Source: Paragorgia papillata (lineage: Eukaryota; Cnidaria; Anthozoa; Scleralcyonacea; Coralliidae). From it: DNA of 64,000 bases. Both the position numbers and the translations under genes were made by a program. Positions within the stretch are counted from its first letter, which is position 1. Each line of letters begins with the position of its first letter. The stretch is taken from assembly GCA_035771165.1 (NCBI GenBank), contig JAWNZC010000119.1, positions 962,001 through 1,026,000 on the forward strand, written 5' to 3'. The notes beneath the pieces were generated by a model. The model had not been told where the DNA came from. It worked only from the letters and a program-made list of their open reading frames with translations, and did no database searches. Shown here in pieces: positions 31,345 through 44,451 of this stretch.

Positions 31345-31776
31345 AACTTGTCTCACAATGATTTTGACCATTACACAGCATGTTACACACTGCAATGGTT
31401 CGTGCAACTTGTCATGATCTTGACCATTGCACAGCATGTGACACACTGCAATGGTTCATGCAACTTGTCTCACAATAATCTTGATCATTGCACAGCATGT
31501 TACAACACCGCAATGATTCATGCAACTTGTCCCACAATGATCTTGACCATTGCACAGCATGTTACACACTGCAATGGTTCGTACAACTTGTCTCACAATC
31601 ATCTTGATCATTGCACAGCATGTTACACACTGCAATGGTTCGTACAACTTGTCTCACAATCATCTTGATCATTGCACAGCATGTTATACACACTGCAATG
31701 GTTCATGTAACTTGTCTCACAATGATCTTGACCATTGCACAGCATGTTATACACACTGCAATGGTTCATGTAACTT
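31345..31776. repeat. ~61-bp minisatellite, left block (host site of the 13-kb transposon)
   Basis: About seven copies of a unit with TTGTCTCACAATGATCTTGA, CCATTGCACAGCATG, TTACACAC and TGCAATGGTTCATGCAAC. Each unit contains a 10-bp inverted repeat ACCATTGCA/TGCAATGGT. The array stops at AACTT (31,776) and resumes at 44,838. Confidence 0.93.
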
Positions 31777-31787
31777 CCCCGGTGAAA

Positions 31788-32095
31788 TATCCTGTAGGAT
31801 CCTATAGGATCTTGTAGGATCCTATAGGATTAGGATTTTATGTAGGATCTTGACAGGATCCTAAGCAAATCCTACAGGATCCCGTTGGTTTAGGATCCTG
31901 TGTACGGTTTTATTCAGGATCCTAAGAATTCCACAGGATCCTGTATGTTAAGGATCTAATGTCCAGGATCCTAAGTAAATCGTACAGGATCCTATTGGTT
32001 TAGGATCCTGTGTACAGTTTTATTCAGGATCCTAAGAATTCCACAGGATCCTGTATGTTAAGGATCTAATGTTCAGGATCCTAAGTATAACAAAA
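31788..32095. promoter_or_regulatory. left subterminal AGGATCCT repeat array
   Basis: About a dozen AGGATCCT palindromes plus degenerate copies, partly organised as a repeated module (GTTTAGGATCCTGTGTAC, then TTATTCAGGATCCTAAG, ATTCCACAGGATCCTGTA). Subterminal motif arrays in CACTA elements bind the element's own DNA-binding protein; that role is inferred here. Confidence 0.8.
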
Positions 32096-32399
32096 GGTCC
32101 GCTATGCGTGTCATGTATCTGCGCCAAACCCACCACTGTGAGAATCTTGTCAAGATCTTGTGTGATCTTGGAAAATCTTCTAAGATCTTAAGAAAAATCT
32201 TATAAGATTTTTACACGTAGATCTTATAAGATTTTAGTGAGATGATCTTATAAGATAATTAAAGAGAAAGTACACGTTCTCTGACCAAAATACTTTTTGA
32301 TCATGACTCACAAAAACTGTGGTAGATCACACTCACAAGTTCACTATAAGTCACGTTAAAAATACTTACCAGTTTCATCAGCAATATCCCCTGTCTCCG

Positions 32400-34960
32400 A
32401 AATGTTTTAGTGCAAAACTTTGTCGGATATATAGAATTTAACGGCTAATTGCATGAAGATATATCCCAATACGGCTGTTGAGCCGGACACCGCGGGTCTA
32501 AAGTATACCCCTGAATCGTCTGTAGGTTTGTGCCATTTTGGAAACTTATAACGTTAGATAGAGCGTTAAATTCTGTACAACAAATGTGAATTAGAAAAAA
32601 TCGTAGAATAGCAACGGAGAAAAATCTATTTGAACTGAGACTGATGAGCGCCAAATATCAAATATCGGGTCAAACGCAATCATATTTAAAGTATCCCTGA
32701 ATCGTCTGTAGGTTTGTGCCATTCACGAAACGTATAGGTAATAAATAGGTAATAAATTTTATTTACTCATCTTGATATTACAGTAGATAAATTACATAAA
32801 GATAATGAATTAAAAAACAAAGAAACAGAGAGATACAATAAATTAATAAGATGAGTACAGGATATCCTAATAGTGAAAACTAATCTAGAGGATACCCTGC
32901 ATCTTCAGATTGATTATCTAAGAAATACGAGAATAAATGTATAATAAGAAAGAAAGTACTGTAGAAAAGTCAATAATAAAGTTAAATAATGAGACAGTCA
33001 TATACTTACAGTAAATTTAACAAAAGTTATTGAGAGCCATATCTATCAATCATATAATGCTTAATCTTTTTATTGAAAATGGAAAGTGAATTACTCGTTT
33101 TTATCTCATAAGGAACCAAATTCCATAATATGGCACCAGAAAATGATAGATCTTTTACCAAATTGATCTGATTTTTTTTGAGTTAGATAAATATTTTCAT
33201 TTAGTGATTGCCTTGTTTGATAGGTATGTCTTTCACTCAAAAAATCATAATAGTTAGAGAAACAGGCTGGTAACAGCTTTTTCTTCCAGCGAAAAATAAA
33301 TTTTAAAAGGTAAAAATTAATTAAGTCAGTAAATTTTAATAGATTTAATGACTTAAATATTGGCTCACTATGGGATTGAGGGTCTGAGAAAGTTATTACT
33401 CTTATTGCTTTCTTTTGTAGAATAGAAATGGGTTTTAAATAAGAAGCATATGTTAGACCCCAGATCTCAATACCATATGTGAGAAAACTATATACTAACG
33501 AGTAATAAATTGAAATTAAAATATCAGTGGTTACATAGTATCGTAATTTAGATATTATTCCAACAGATTTAGCTATTTTCTTAGACAACTCATAAATATG
33601 AGATCTCCAAGACAAAGTAGAATCAATAAGAACACCAAGGTATTTGACAGAATTAGCTTCACAAATAGTTTTGTTGTCAATAAAAATTGATAAGGCTTTA
33701 TAAGGTTTCTTTTTTGGAGAATGGAAAACAACGAAACTTGTCTTTTCAATATTTAAGGCCAGCCTGTTGGCATACAGCCATTGTGAAACATGTTTCAATT
33801 CTGCATTTAAAGTAGTTTGAATCAAATCGAGATTTTTTGATGAAAAAAATATGTTGGTATCATCAGCAAATAAATGAAATACTAACTTGTTAGAACAATA
33901 TGGCAGGTCATTAATATAAAGTAAGAAAAGTAAGGGTCCCAGAACTGATCCTTGTGGTACTCCACAATAAATAGACTTAATTCTTGAGTTATGACCATTA
34001 ATTGATACATATTGACTTCTTCCTGACAAGTACGATTGAAACCATTTATTAACAACACCTCTAATTCCATAAAATTCAAGTTTATTTAAGAGAATATCAT
34101 GGTTTACTGTATCAAAAGCTTTTTTGAAATCTATGAATAAACCAAATCCAAAAGAACCTTCATCAAGGGTCTGTTTTAAAGTGTCAATCGTACTTAACAA
34201 GGCATGGGCTGTAGAACGATTAGCTCTAAATCCGAATTGATGCTCATTGAGAATATCAAGGTACTCTAGGTAACTATATACACGTTTATACACAAGTTTT
34301 TCGAAAATTTTACTGAAAATTGATAACACGGATATTGGTCGATAATTATTTTTGTTAGCTCTTGACCCCTTTTTGAAGATTGGTGTTACTTTAGCAATTT
34401 TAAGCTTGTTAAGCGTTAAATACTCTACAACATATGTGAATTAGAAAAAATCGTATAGAATAGAACCCTGAAAAACCATAGTGTTTTAGTCAAAAACTTT
34501 GTCGGAAATATAGAATTTAACTGCTAACAGTCGTATTGGGATATATCTTCATTGCAGCTGAGACACCGGATACCGCGTGTTTAAAGTATACCCCTGAATC
34601 GTCTGTAGGTTTGTGCCATTCACGAAACTTCTACAGTTAGATAGAGCGTTAAATTCTGTACAACATATGTGAATTAGAAAACATGGTATAGCATAGCAAC
34701 GGAGAAAAATCTATTTGAACTGAGATGAGCGCAAATATCAAATTGCATAATTATGCTATCACTTGGCGTACGGTCAAACGCAATAATTTTAAAGTATCCC
34801 TGAATCGTCTATAGGTTTGTGCCATTCACGAAACTCGTACAGTTAGAACTTTAAATTATGTACAAGATATGTGAATTTGAAAAAATCGTATAGAATACAA
34901 CCCTGAAAATCGTAGTATTTTAATCCAAGACTTTGTCGCTTCGGAGGACTTCGTGATATG
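32400..34960. repeat. internal higher-order repeat of the transposon (split by a LINE)
   Basis: The block CCTGAATCGTCTGTAGGTTT, GTGCCATTCACGAAAC, then GTGAATTAGAAAAAATCGTA recurs four times (about 32,513, 32,697, 34,593, 34,799). Two alternating leader types (ACACCG-CGTGTTTAAAG and GGTCAAACGCAAT) give two copies of a ~390-bp compound unit once the LINE is removed. No coding function recognised. Confidence 0.75.
32735..34410 (-). pseudogene. 5'-truncated non-LTR retrotransposon (Jockey/CR1-like) nested in the DNA transposon
   Basis: A long intact frame of over 420 codons (about 34,408 down to 33,106) encodes most of a reverse transcriptase: KVTPIFKKGSRANKNNYRPI, SKIFEKLV, HQFGFRANRSTAHAL, FIDFKKAFDTVNHDILL, GVPQGSVLGPLLFLLYIND, the catalytic FADD (HLFADDTNIF), then KYLGVLIDSTLSWRSHI and ILQKKAIRVITF. 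The N-terminal endonuclease is missing. A 3' region ends in TTATTACCT repeats near 32,735. The uninterrupted frame suggests a fairly recent insertion. It lies inside the tandem internal repeat of the host transposon. Confidence 0.92.
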
Positions 34961-35757
34961 GCGGACGAAATATTGCCACGAGATCAGACAAATACTAGTA
35001 CTCGTGTCGGAAATTGTACTCAGTAATTAATTTGTTATTATTACGAGAGGGCGTACTTCCGTTTTTTGTTTTGAACACGTGACTTGCACTCGTGGGATTC
35101 AGGCGACGGGACCGAGTGAGACTGTGAGGATTGTGTCTGTGATTGTGTTTATGTGATTTAATATTAAAACCTTGCTTTGACCTTTTTTGTGATTACGTGA
35201 TTCATACTATTTCCAACACTCGTTTCCATCTACCAAACTGACATCTCAGCTTCGATCCTGGCAGTCGGAAGCATTTCGGAAGTTATCAACATCTTTTCAA
35301 CGCATGCATGCATGTTGGAGCGGTCTGATCGTTGATTGGCTATGTGTTAACAAACCTAACAGCTAACAACACGACAGCAATATATCTGCTGCGCAGATAC
35401 AAAAATCCTACAGGTTTCCCTGGGATAAAATGGTTTCCATGGGAATAAAAAAAATTCTCTTGGCGGTCTCATACTGTAGCATACATTTCACATCTGCACA
35501 CAAGTTCTTATTATAAAAGGTGACTGGTCGGAGATGATTTCAATTTTTTATGGATAGTGGGTTGCGGCTTTTTAGTCTCTTGTACAGTATGTGATCAGAG
35601 ACTGACACCTGCCCAACATCGTGTACAAAACGTCAAAAGAAAGAGGCCAAATTCTCAACAAAAACACAGAGCATTAGTGCATAAAATGTACCTGTACATA
35701 TAATTATATACATGTAGGTCAGAACATACGTCACGTCAGTGACATCACATCAAATTA

Positions 35758-38700
35758 ATTGTGTTGATAAGTTTTAAGAACGTTTGAGACATATCCAGAT
35801 ACTCTAACATCAGCATCATGCATTGGGACAAACACCATGCGTGACAAAATGTTTTCGCACTTAATCTTCAAAAGATTGTCTGTTTCTTGCACTGCAACAA
35901 AGTGACTTCCAAGAACACCATCTTGGCAAAATCTGAGTATTACAGGGTCTTCTGGGTTAGCAACTTCATCTGTTTGACAGACATTCTTGTTGAGACTTGC
36001 AAACTCTTTGATGATAGCAAAAAGTTCATCGTTTCTTTTCAAGTAACACTGAACTTTTCCATAGTTTTCCCCATCTTCATTTGCTGCAAAAGATACGAAG
36101 TAACTACACGATGATCTTTTATACGAGTATCCCTCGCTGTGGAATGTCTCCCCACTCTTTTCCATCCTGGACGAGAACAATATTTCTTGATTTGAGGGAT
36201 CTAAATCAAAGGCTGCCAAATCAACCTCACTAAGGATTGCTGGAACCTCTTTGCACACTGGATAGTAGAAACTAATTTCCTCATTCATCTTTTGCTTTTT
36301 GACAACAATATTGAAAACATCTTGGCAGAACAACTTTGCTCTTTCCGGTTCACGTACATTGCTGATTACTTCCGATTTAACACTTTGTGCCAAAGCCATG
36401 TTTCTTAACATTTGTGGAATAATTCCTCTTGTACCATGAAACTTTTTCTTTAGCAATGAAATCATTCCCTCAAATACAAATGCTGATAGCAAAATAGGAT
36501 TTCCATGATTAAGGGTCTGGTATGCCAAGTGTCCAATTGCATGTAAGTTGTATGTTCTCTCTGTATACCCATACAAATTTTCCACAAGCCTAATATAGGA
36601 ATCCAGCAATACTTCTGCCAGTTGCCTATCTTCCTCAATAAGTCTATCATTTGTAAGTAATCTCACTCCAGTGACAAATAGACTGTAATGGAAGAAGTGC
36701 TCTGCTGGCAAGAACTTTCTCAAGACTGGTAACCCAATGTGAAAAAGAAAGATTTCTTTTTCATGGGCTTTCCATTTGCCAAGTTCGTGGATAGACCTTA
36801 TTTTCTTTGGAAAATCGTGTGGAAGCATTACTGAAAAGATGGCACTGTCAATCGCTGAAATGCTATGTTTCAAAGAGTATACATCATTAGCATTTGAACT
36901 AACAAACCACGATTTCAATTTTCTGGAAAGCTCTCCTTCAATCACTTGATGCAAAAAAATCCAACAAAAGCTGTTCTGGAATTCTCACAATGTCATGTAC
37001 TGACGATGGCCCTTTGATCCCAAAAACAGAGTTTCTGTTGTTTGCTAGGGCTGCATGCTGTATTGATTCTTCATGGTTCCTTAAGGGAGCTTTTGGAAAT
37101 CTGTAAGGATAGTACCTCACTAGTGGCTTGTTGGGATCTTGAACTCCTGGTTCTAGACAGACCGAACATCCAAACTTTCCATTAAATTGTTTGAAATTGA
37201 GCGATGCAGCAGCCTTGGCTGGAAGATCTGCAACATGGCCATGGACTCGCAGTCTGCAGAATATATTGCGATCAGGCAGCTCAACATTAAAGCCATTCAT
37301 CAGTTGTTGAACCTCTTCAATAAAATGGCTCTGGAAAACTTCAAATTCTGGATTTTGTTTTCCAAACCAAAGTCCACAAAAAAGTACGTTACGAAAAGAG
37401 TATCGCAGTAATTTTGGTAACTCAAGTATAATCGCAAATATTGGCCAAATTTTCAATTTCCTTGACTTTAGAGCTGATGCCCCATCAATATGCCAGGTTA
37501 TGGAGAGGATGTAGTCTCCATTTTCATTTGGATTTAATGGCACATTTCTTCTATAAATATCTCCATCAGAAACATCTTCGTACACATTTGGAATGTGAGG
37601 CATAGACATTTTTTCTTCTATTGCTGGCCAGTTATCTAGGACAAATAATTCAATTTTATAAGAAAATGTGGAGCAGTTTTGTCCACTCTTCTCACATTAG
37701 GAAAATTAACATGTTATACAATGTTCGGTACATAAAAAATACTGATAAACAGAAGTTGAACTTTAGGGCCTGATTACATGACCTGGGCTACCCTGATCTT
37801 CTATTATACAGTACAATTAAAGTCATGTTTTAAAAATCACGTGGGCTACCTGTACTGTGCCAGAATTCTAGTATAGTTGAACCGAATCTGTTTATTAATA
37901 AATAATAAATTATATGGATTTTTAACATTATTTTCGTTGGCTACAGTACCTAGCCAGGCAAGCCCACCTCAAAATAAATTGAGTGTGGTTTTTCAATACT
38001 TCAAGTACATGGTAATTAGGTCCAAGCTAGCCTCACTCAACTAAGATAAAAAGTATATATATAATCATGCAGTCAACAAACCCAGCCCAGTTTTGCACAT
38101 CATTATGGTAGATTTACAATTTATCAATTATCTGGTGAGGTCACAGGTACAATTTTTTTAAACACTTGCAATTTATGTTTTGTTATTGTCAATAAATGTA
38201 AGTTGCTCTCATCAATTTAACTTTACCTCTTATTATTCTGTTGACCTGAGGCAAAAGCTTTATTATAGTGTACTGAAGCGGTTGCTTGCCATTACCAAAA
38301 TTTTCACAGCTATTGTCCTGACATGGAATGTTGTGAGTAGTTTCTTTATGACAGGTACTGCATATGGCATAATCCAATGTATCATAATGGAGGTAATCTA
38401 TACCTTTACTAAATTCATAGCTGTTCTTTGCCACAGTGTGTTGTGGAGGAAGAACAATATTAATCAACTTCAACAGATCGGATTGAGTTTTCTTGCTCAA
38501 ACTGTGTTTTTTCAGACACTCCAAGGAACATTTTGTTGAAGGTTGCAGTTGAAATATCTGATCCTTCAAAAATTGGTGGATCACCCTCTCCATCTGAATG
38601 GCTTGACAAACTGCATTCATACATATCATCCTCATTTGTGTTACTCGAGATTGAATCATCAAGTGATGTATCTTTGAATAAAATAATATAATAATAATAA

Positions 38701-40672
38701 TTACTAATTGCCAATTAATAACTATCACCTATTATTATTATTACTGTATTATTATTATTTATATTACCGTATACATGTAGGTTCTGAACCTATAAATTTG
38801 AATAACAAATTGCATACAAACTGTTTTTAACCCTGATGATGACTTTATATCAAAAAAATTTGGTTTTTAATTGTAAATAGTTAAACATTTTTAGCCTTTT
38901 ATTCAATATATTATTTAATTATAATTACTATAATTACTATTGACTATGACTGACTACATGACTATTACTATTATTTGCTGCTGAATGTCAGTGAGGCAGC
39001 ACACTAATCTTGATATGGGTTTCTGTGTCTCATGTCCAGACCTCTTTGCCAAGCTATGTATAGTCAACAAAATCTCGATTTTGAAATGTTTATTTGTTGA
39101 CCATCTTATGACATTTTGTGACGTAGAAATTTCTTCCTACAACTTACATCATATGCATATACACCAGAAGGATTTGCTCTGATAAATTAAGTCAGTCAAC
39201 CTCTGAACACACTTGTGAACTGTCTTACAATTTTGGTGAGGAGAGTTTATCTTGTTGAGGTAAGATAACAACTGACAACTGTGTTTTTTTGGTAGGAGCT
39301 GATTTCATGGTTGTTTTCTTCTATTTTTACAATATTATTGGTGTGCCGGTTCATTGATAATCTCACAGGAGCCATTGTGTTTGCACTGATCAGCCTTCTG
39401 ATCAGACACTACTATCTGCATGTGTGTACTTTTATACTCATACAAATTCTGCAAAATAATCTCGTGGGCTCAATGGTATATTGCTGTATAATTTTAGTAA
39501 ACCTCTAGATTTGTCATAACATGAAGCACTTGGAAATGCTAACCTCCTTTGCAGGCAACTCTGTGGGCTCTAGCTTATTGTGAAGAGGTGAGAAAAACTC
39601 AGATGAAGTGGGTAAACTGAATGAGCAAGCTCAGGTGGAATGGGCAAACTCAGATGGAGTGGGCAAGGGGGGTGTCACATTGGCCACAGACTGCAAAGTT
39701 GCCTGCAGAGTAGGCTAAAGGTTTTCATCCCATTCAAGGCAGCACTTCACTTGTGATAGTAACTTCTAGTATTATTTATAATCATCATTATCAATTAGTT
39801 TTATTATTACTTTTACTTTTATTACTAACAGGTATTTATTTGATTTAATTGATTATTGTATCGCTCTAATCAGGCTAATGAAAGCCTTGTATAAACTTAA
39901 TGCACCTATCAATGTCAAGCCCCAGGGTGGGGAGGGGGGGGGGGAACCCACAGGATATTGACTCATCAACATACTCACCTGACACAGGGAAATTTGACTT
40001 CCTTGACAAGCTCGAGGGACCAGGATTTTTGACACATAAAATGATCTTAATACTATTTTAGCATTTGATATTATGCAGGGAGGGGTATTTTGACCAACAA
40101 GGCTATTCTACTGCAGGGGAATTTGACAATTCCCCCCCCCCCAAAAAAAAAAGGTCAATTTCCCCATTAGGTGCATAATTTATACGTTGTAATAATTATT
40201 ATAATTAAATACATGTACCTGTTTCGGATTCGGTTCTTTCAGTTTCGTCGACAAAACCCACATTATGTTGGTTGAACTCCCTTTCAATATCTGCCGGTAA
40301 CGGCTGATTTCCATATACCCATTCAGCGACTCTATCACCTTCGGCATTATTATGATTAACTGCAGGCGGCGTTGATGCAGAACTGCCAGGACTGTTTTGC
40401 CTTCGCCTTTTTCTTGAAGGATGCGGTCCAAAATATATTAACGACTCAACGTCTGATAACTCGCTAATCTCTGACGAGGCAGGGCAGCTGCTGTTATTTT
40501 CCAAAGGAACAAAAGCGTTGTCAATAATGGAGCACGCAGAATCAGAGACGTCACTTTGAATACTTTCACTGCTCTGATCTGCACGACTAGGGCTACTCGA
40601 TGGTACTACAGCAATTGAATAACTTAAATCCTCTGATACTGTTTCATCCGTAGATTCGCTTGATTTACTCAT
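35758..40672 (-). pseudogene. Tnp2-like EnSpm/CACTA transposase gene, frameshifted
   Basis: Exons: 40,219-40,672 (ATG; acidic Ser-rich N-terminus), about 38,227-38,673, and 35,758-37,635. The middle exon has a Cys/His zinc-binding pattern (CSTCHKE-TTHNIPCQDNSC). The last exon carries family marks: WHIDGASALKSRKLKIWPIF and LWFGKQNPEF, then ADLPAKAAASLNFKQFNGKF and GCSVC, then LLLDF, then HAIGHLAYQTLNHGNPILLS and KKKFHGTRGI. The Asp in IDGAS, in VADLP and in LLLDF are candidate DDD/E residues. Two one-base frame shifts, each at a homopolymer (A6 near 38,523; T7 at 36,945-36,951), break the frame. Splice sites agree in phase. The protein would cut and join the element's ends. The shifts may be real inactivation or assembly error. 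Confidence 0.82.
39896..40176. repeat. fold-back MITE in a transposase intron
   Basis: TTAATGCACCTATCAATG at the left and CATTAGGTGCATAA at the right are inverted, with G- and C-homopolymers (39,932-39,943 and 40,135-40,142) inside. Non-coding. Confidence 0.6.
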
Positions 40673-41052
40673 AGTTTAAGTTTGTCCATATCCATAGTGT
40701 TTTGTATCTTATTTCTTCTCGACTTTCTTCCAGAAAGTTCCAGATCGAAGGTTCACCCGTGAGGCCTCCGATCCAGGACTTCACCCGCGCCCTACCCGAG
40801 CGTGATTGTCGTATTTTCAACCAATAATATTTCAACTATTTCTCATGTGACCTTAACTGGCCAACCAGCACCCGTAGAGAAATCCGTGACAAGCGCGGCA
40901 ATAATATAATCGAAGTTGCCCATTCTCTTTTTCAAGGTTTTGATCGTTTTGTCTACATTAGTTGGAGGTTTTATTGTCACTGAGTACTTTATTAAAGTTT
41001 TTGGCGTGTACTTTTCTGGTTATAATTCTGCAGTTCAGTTAAAGACAAAGAA
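40673..41052. promoter_or_regulatory. shared divergent promoter region of the transposon
   Basis: The 380 bp between the transposase ATG (minus) and the BEN-gene ATG (plus) is the only upstream sequence either gene has inside the element, so it should drive both. It is locally GC-richer (CGAGCGTGATTGTCG) and contains no recognisable AGGATCCT. Role inferred from position. Confidence 0.5.
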
Positions 41053-44000
41053 ATGGCAGCTAAGAACACCTACTCAACAAAAAGCACTCGGTTGCAAGCA
41101 CGGCAGTTGTCAAAGATGCATCCTGAAGGTAAAAGCTCTTTTTAAACAGATGCCAAAACTTCTTTTTTATTTCACGAGTTTAATTACACTAAATCAATGT
41201 TTATTCTAGATTTTACTGAGCAGTTTGTTTGTGTGTGGTTTGTCGAAGACATGACGTATGATATTGTACCCGAAAAAAACATTGAACGAACAGCAAAGGC
41301 CAAATCAAAGAGCGAAAAAATCGTCGAGGGCGAGATTGTTCAAGTACGTGGACATCTTTCAAAAATTATGCGTATTGGTAAGTGCGACTAAAGAGCATTA
41401 TTACTCTACTCCTTTTTAAAAAGAAAAGGTTAAAAAAGAAGGTTGTGTCCTATGGCCGGTTTAATTGGGCGGTGTCTATCACTTTCAAATTCTACTGCAT
41501 ATATAGTCATATAGAAGTGGTCTAAATGTGAGTCTAGTCAGTCAGTAAATATGACTGTTTCATTATGGCAAGTTTGTGTTGTGTGACAGCCATGACTAGT
41601 ATACACATCAATTTAGAAACGCCAAGTTGTTCACTTTTCCTTTTTATTACCTAAGGTACTAGGATAGAGTGTGATAAAGAGTTGAAAACCCTCGAAAAAG
41701 CAATTGATGTGATCACAGAAAGGAAAAAAGAAACGCATAGAAAAAGACGCTTAAGCAGTGAAAGCAGCGTTGATAGTGACAACGATGAGACTCCACACAG
41801 TGGCAGGGAAAGTTCCATTAAGATTAAAAAAGAACCTGGAGGTAGGTGTTTTTATTTCTTTGACTGACCTTGATATGTGAATAATCAATTGACATTAGTT
41901 TAATTATTATCTACGTACTGTAGATTTGGAATGCCATCTTGAAGAAGAGAAACGAAAAATAGATGTGATGTTAAAGGCAAGAAAAGTACCTGAGAAAAAA
42001 CTGGTTGAATCTTTCATTTTCGAAGTAATCAAATTACATTATACTTAAAACTATGCATAATCTTAGAGTATGCATACATGATTATGGTATTTAACAGTAA
42101 CACACCCCCTCCCCTCGGCTCTAAATGATAAATTTTTATTGCTAAAATTTAATGTTTTAATGTCATATCTTTTTAACATATGAAATTTACAATTATTAAA
42201 TGTTTATTAAAGCCATTCAAGTTTTCAACTTGGGGTGTGGGTTAGAAAATTTTATGCCCAGAAAAGTAGAACATGTAAATGGACTACTCAGCACCCCACC
42301 CTCCACCCCCAATATATAATTAACCAGTCCCTAACAGATAAGGCTAATTTACCATATTGTAATCGAATGCTCTAATCTGGGATTTTTTATTTATGTAGGA
42401 GGAAAAAACTAAAAAACATGAAAATGAATTGATTAAATTGAAGGACCATGTCACAGAGGTTGACAATAAATTAGATGCAATTTTATCTATTTTAAACAAC
42501 AAGGACAGAGATCCAGACAAAGAAACACCAGATAAGGTTAATTCATTAATTTTTCCATTTTCTTTTCATAACATTTATTATAAGTAATACCACGATATTA
42601 GGGAAATTAGTGATTAAATGTCCCCAAAACCAAGGCTTGCGGGGACATTTAATCACTAATTTCCTGACGTATATGCATGTCATGGTACTAGTTTGTAATA
42701 CTGTTGTACCATGATGATTATCTTATAATAATGTATTCCTTTGTTGTGTAAAACAAACTTTGTTGCATACTTTTTGCATGTTTGGCCATGCATGCTAATG
42801 AGGGAAAATTAGAAATTTGCCCTGTTAGAGGGGAAAATTAGAAATTTCCCCTGTTTGGGGGGAAATTAGAGATTAAATTAACCGGTATATATAATTACCT
42901 GGTGAGAACAAAAGAAACCGAGGCAATCATGGTATTACTGCAACTAACAAATACCTTGCTCCCACATATATCTAATACCATAATTATAATATTGCAGATA
43001 AAACAACAGCCAAAAGTGCTATCTTCATGCAGTACTGCTAATGATTCACCAACAGTGCCAACAGCTCCCAAAGAGAGTATTCAACCAGTGGTAAGTTACT
43101 TGTCAAATTATCATTTGTTAATAAGTATATATATTCATAAGCTACCAGGTGTCTTATTACACACACTCTGAGTGGATGAGCCCCATTTACACTCAGAGTA
43201 CTCATGTTTGGCATTGTTTTTATTTTATATCATACAACGTATGCTTTGTTTGGTTATACTCTCACTTAATAACTGGTGTAATAATTTGATTTGCCATATC
43301 ATTTATTTTGTCAGCTGAGTCTCGTATAAAACGAATAGAAAATGGCTTTAGTTGTAAAAAATATAAAATCTCTCTTTAGATGTACAATGGTATCAATTTA
43401 ACTACTGGCCATATTCCAAGCAAGCCTGCCCTTTTTGCCACACAAAAGTTATCCACTCTATTTACAATTGAAGAGTTACAGACAAACACTATCGAGCCAA
43501 CCCAAAAAAGTGGAAAAGGAGAATTAGATCCACAAAGGCTTGAAATAATATTTGGTGAGCTTAATTAATTTCATTTATTAATTTTAATTCTAATTTTAGG
43601 CCTTGTAAAAATAACTCTCTGATTGTATATACAGTATATGTATATTTGACCAGTAAAATTGTCTAGCATTGGTCAGAGTAAATAATAATACCAGCCAGCT
43701 CAGAAATGCATGGGTTTAATAACTTGTTATTAACACATTATTGTCTATAAGGCTGGCTGTGAATTTCTTTTTGACAAGTAAAATTGTCGAGTAAAATAAT
43801 CTAGCAGAGTAAAATAATAGCCGGTGTAGGTCATTTTTAATTTTGGTCAACCCAGGAAGGAAATTGACAAGAAGAGTTTTGAACTTTTATTAAGATCGAG
43901 TGGGTGCAAACATGGTCTTTACTGCTCTGTTTATCAAATTCAAGCCCATTCAATTAACATTTATTTATTCTTTTTTTCTTATCAGATGCACTAAATAAAG

Positions 44001-44116
44001 TGTATGGAGAAAGAAAAATATTCAAGACAAAGGACTTGATAGTCACGGCAATAAAGCAAAAATGTTTGGACCAGGTTAAAGCCAAAAAAAGACTGTCAAT
44101 AGCCGAGTCAAGCTAA
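41053..44116 (+). CDS. BEN-domain DNA-binding protein carried by the transposon (8 exons, 342 aa)
   Basis: Exons 41053-41128, 41210-41377, 41656-41841, 41924-41985, 42399-42536, 42998-43090, 43380-43554 and 43986-44116 join to 1029 nt with no stop before TAA; all introns are GT-AG and phases agree. Layout: residues ~26-80 look like an SH3/Tudor-type barrel (FVCVWFVEDMTYDIVP, EGEIVQVRGHLSKIMRIG); ~81-210 are charged and coiled-coil (KELKTLEKAIDVITERKKE, then ENELIKLKDHVTEVDNKL) with a Lys/Arg-rich, likely nuclear, stretch KKETHRKRRLS; ~260-335 is a BEN domain (LFTIEELQTNTI, GELDPQRLEIIF, DLIVTAIKQKC). BEN domains bind short palindromic DNA, often as dimers. The gene lies wholly inside the element, divergent from the transposase. 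I infer a TnpA-like role on AGGATCCT. Unlike the transposase it is intact. Confidence 0.83.
42581..42950. repeat. fold-back MITE in intron 5 of the BEN gene
   Basis: Termini AGTAATACCACGATATT and CAATCATGGTATTACT are inverted. GGGAAATTAGTGATTAAATG and its inverse lie inside. Same family as 9390-9785. Confidence 0.7.
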
Positions 44117-44240
44117 TTAAAACTGGTGTGAGCTGTTTTGACACACATTATGTCATATAACCTGTAGTTACATGTATCTTTGAAGTTCCTTTATATAGAA
44201 GTTTTTGTGTTGACTGTTATAAAAAAAACTATTTTATCGC

Positions 44241-44246
44241 AATAAA
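44241..44246 (+). terminator. polyadenylation signal of the BEN gene
   Basis: AATAAA lies 125 bp after the stop codon, followed by a GT-rich stretch. Confidence 0.6.
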
Positions 44247-44451
44247 TTTCGTTTTCTCTCAATGTGCATTCTTGATTATTCAGTGAGCTGATATAACTTT
44301 ATAGACCTTTTTTATAATAAGTGGCAGTGCAGCTAGAGTACGTCAGTTTCTGCCCTTGATGTCATTTTCAGCTTTTTGAATTCTATTGAAAATTTACAAA
44401 TGCTAAGACAATACATGAAATTGATAGTCTATACCGTAGATTATTTTCGTA

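Noticed and set aside
31345..31780. CRISPR-like array of ~61-bp units
   Set aside because: Units are head-to-tail with no unique spacers, the DNA is eukaryotic and no cas genes exist; it is a minisatellite.
39311..39508. Hydrophobic 65-codon frame as a membrane protein
   Set aside because: It lies in the AT-rich intron of the transposase gene with no family match; AT-rich DNA often gives such frames.
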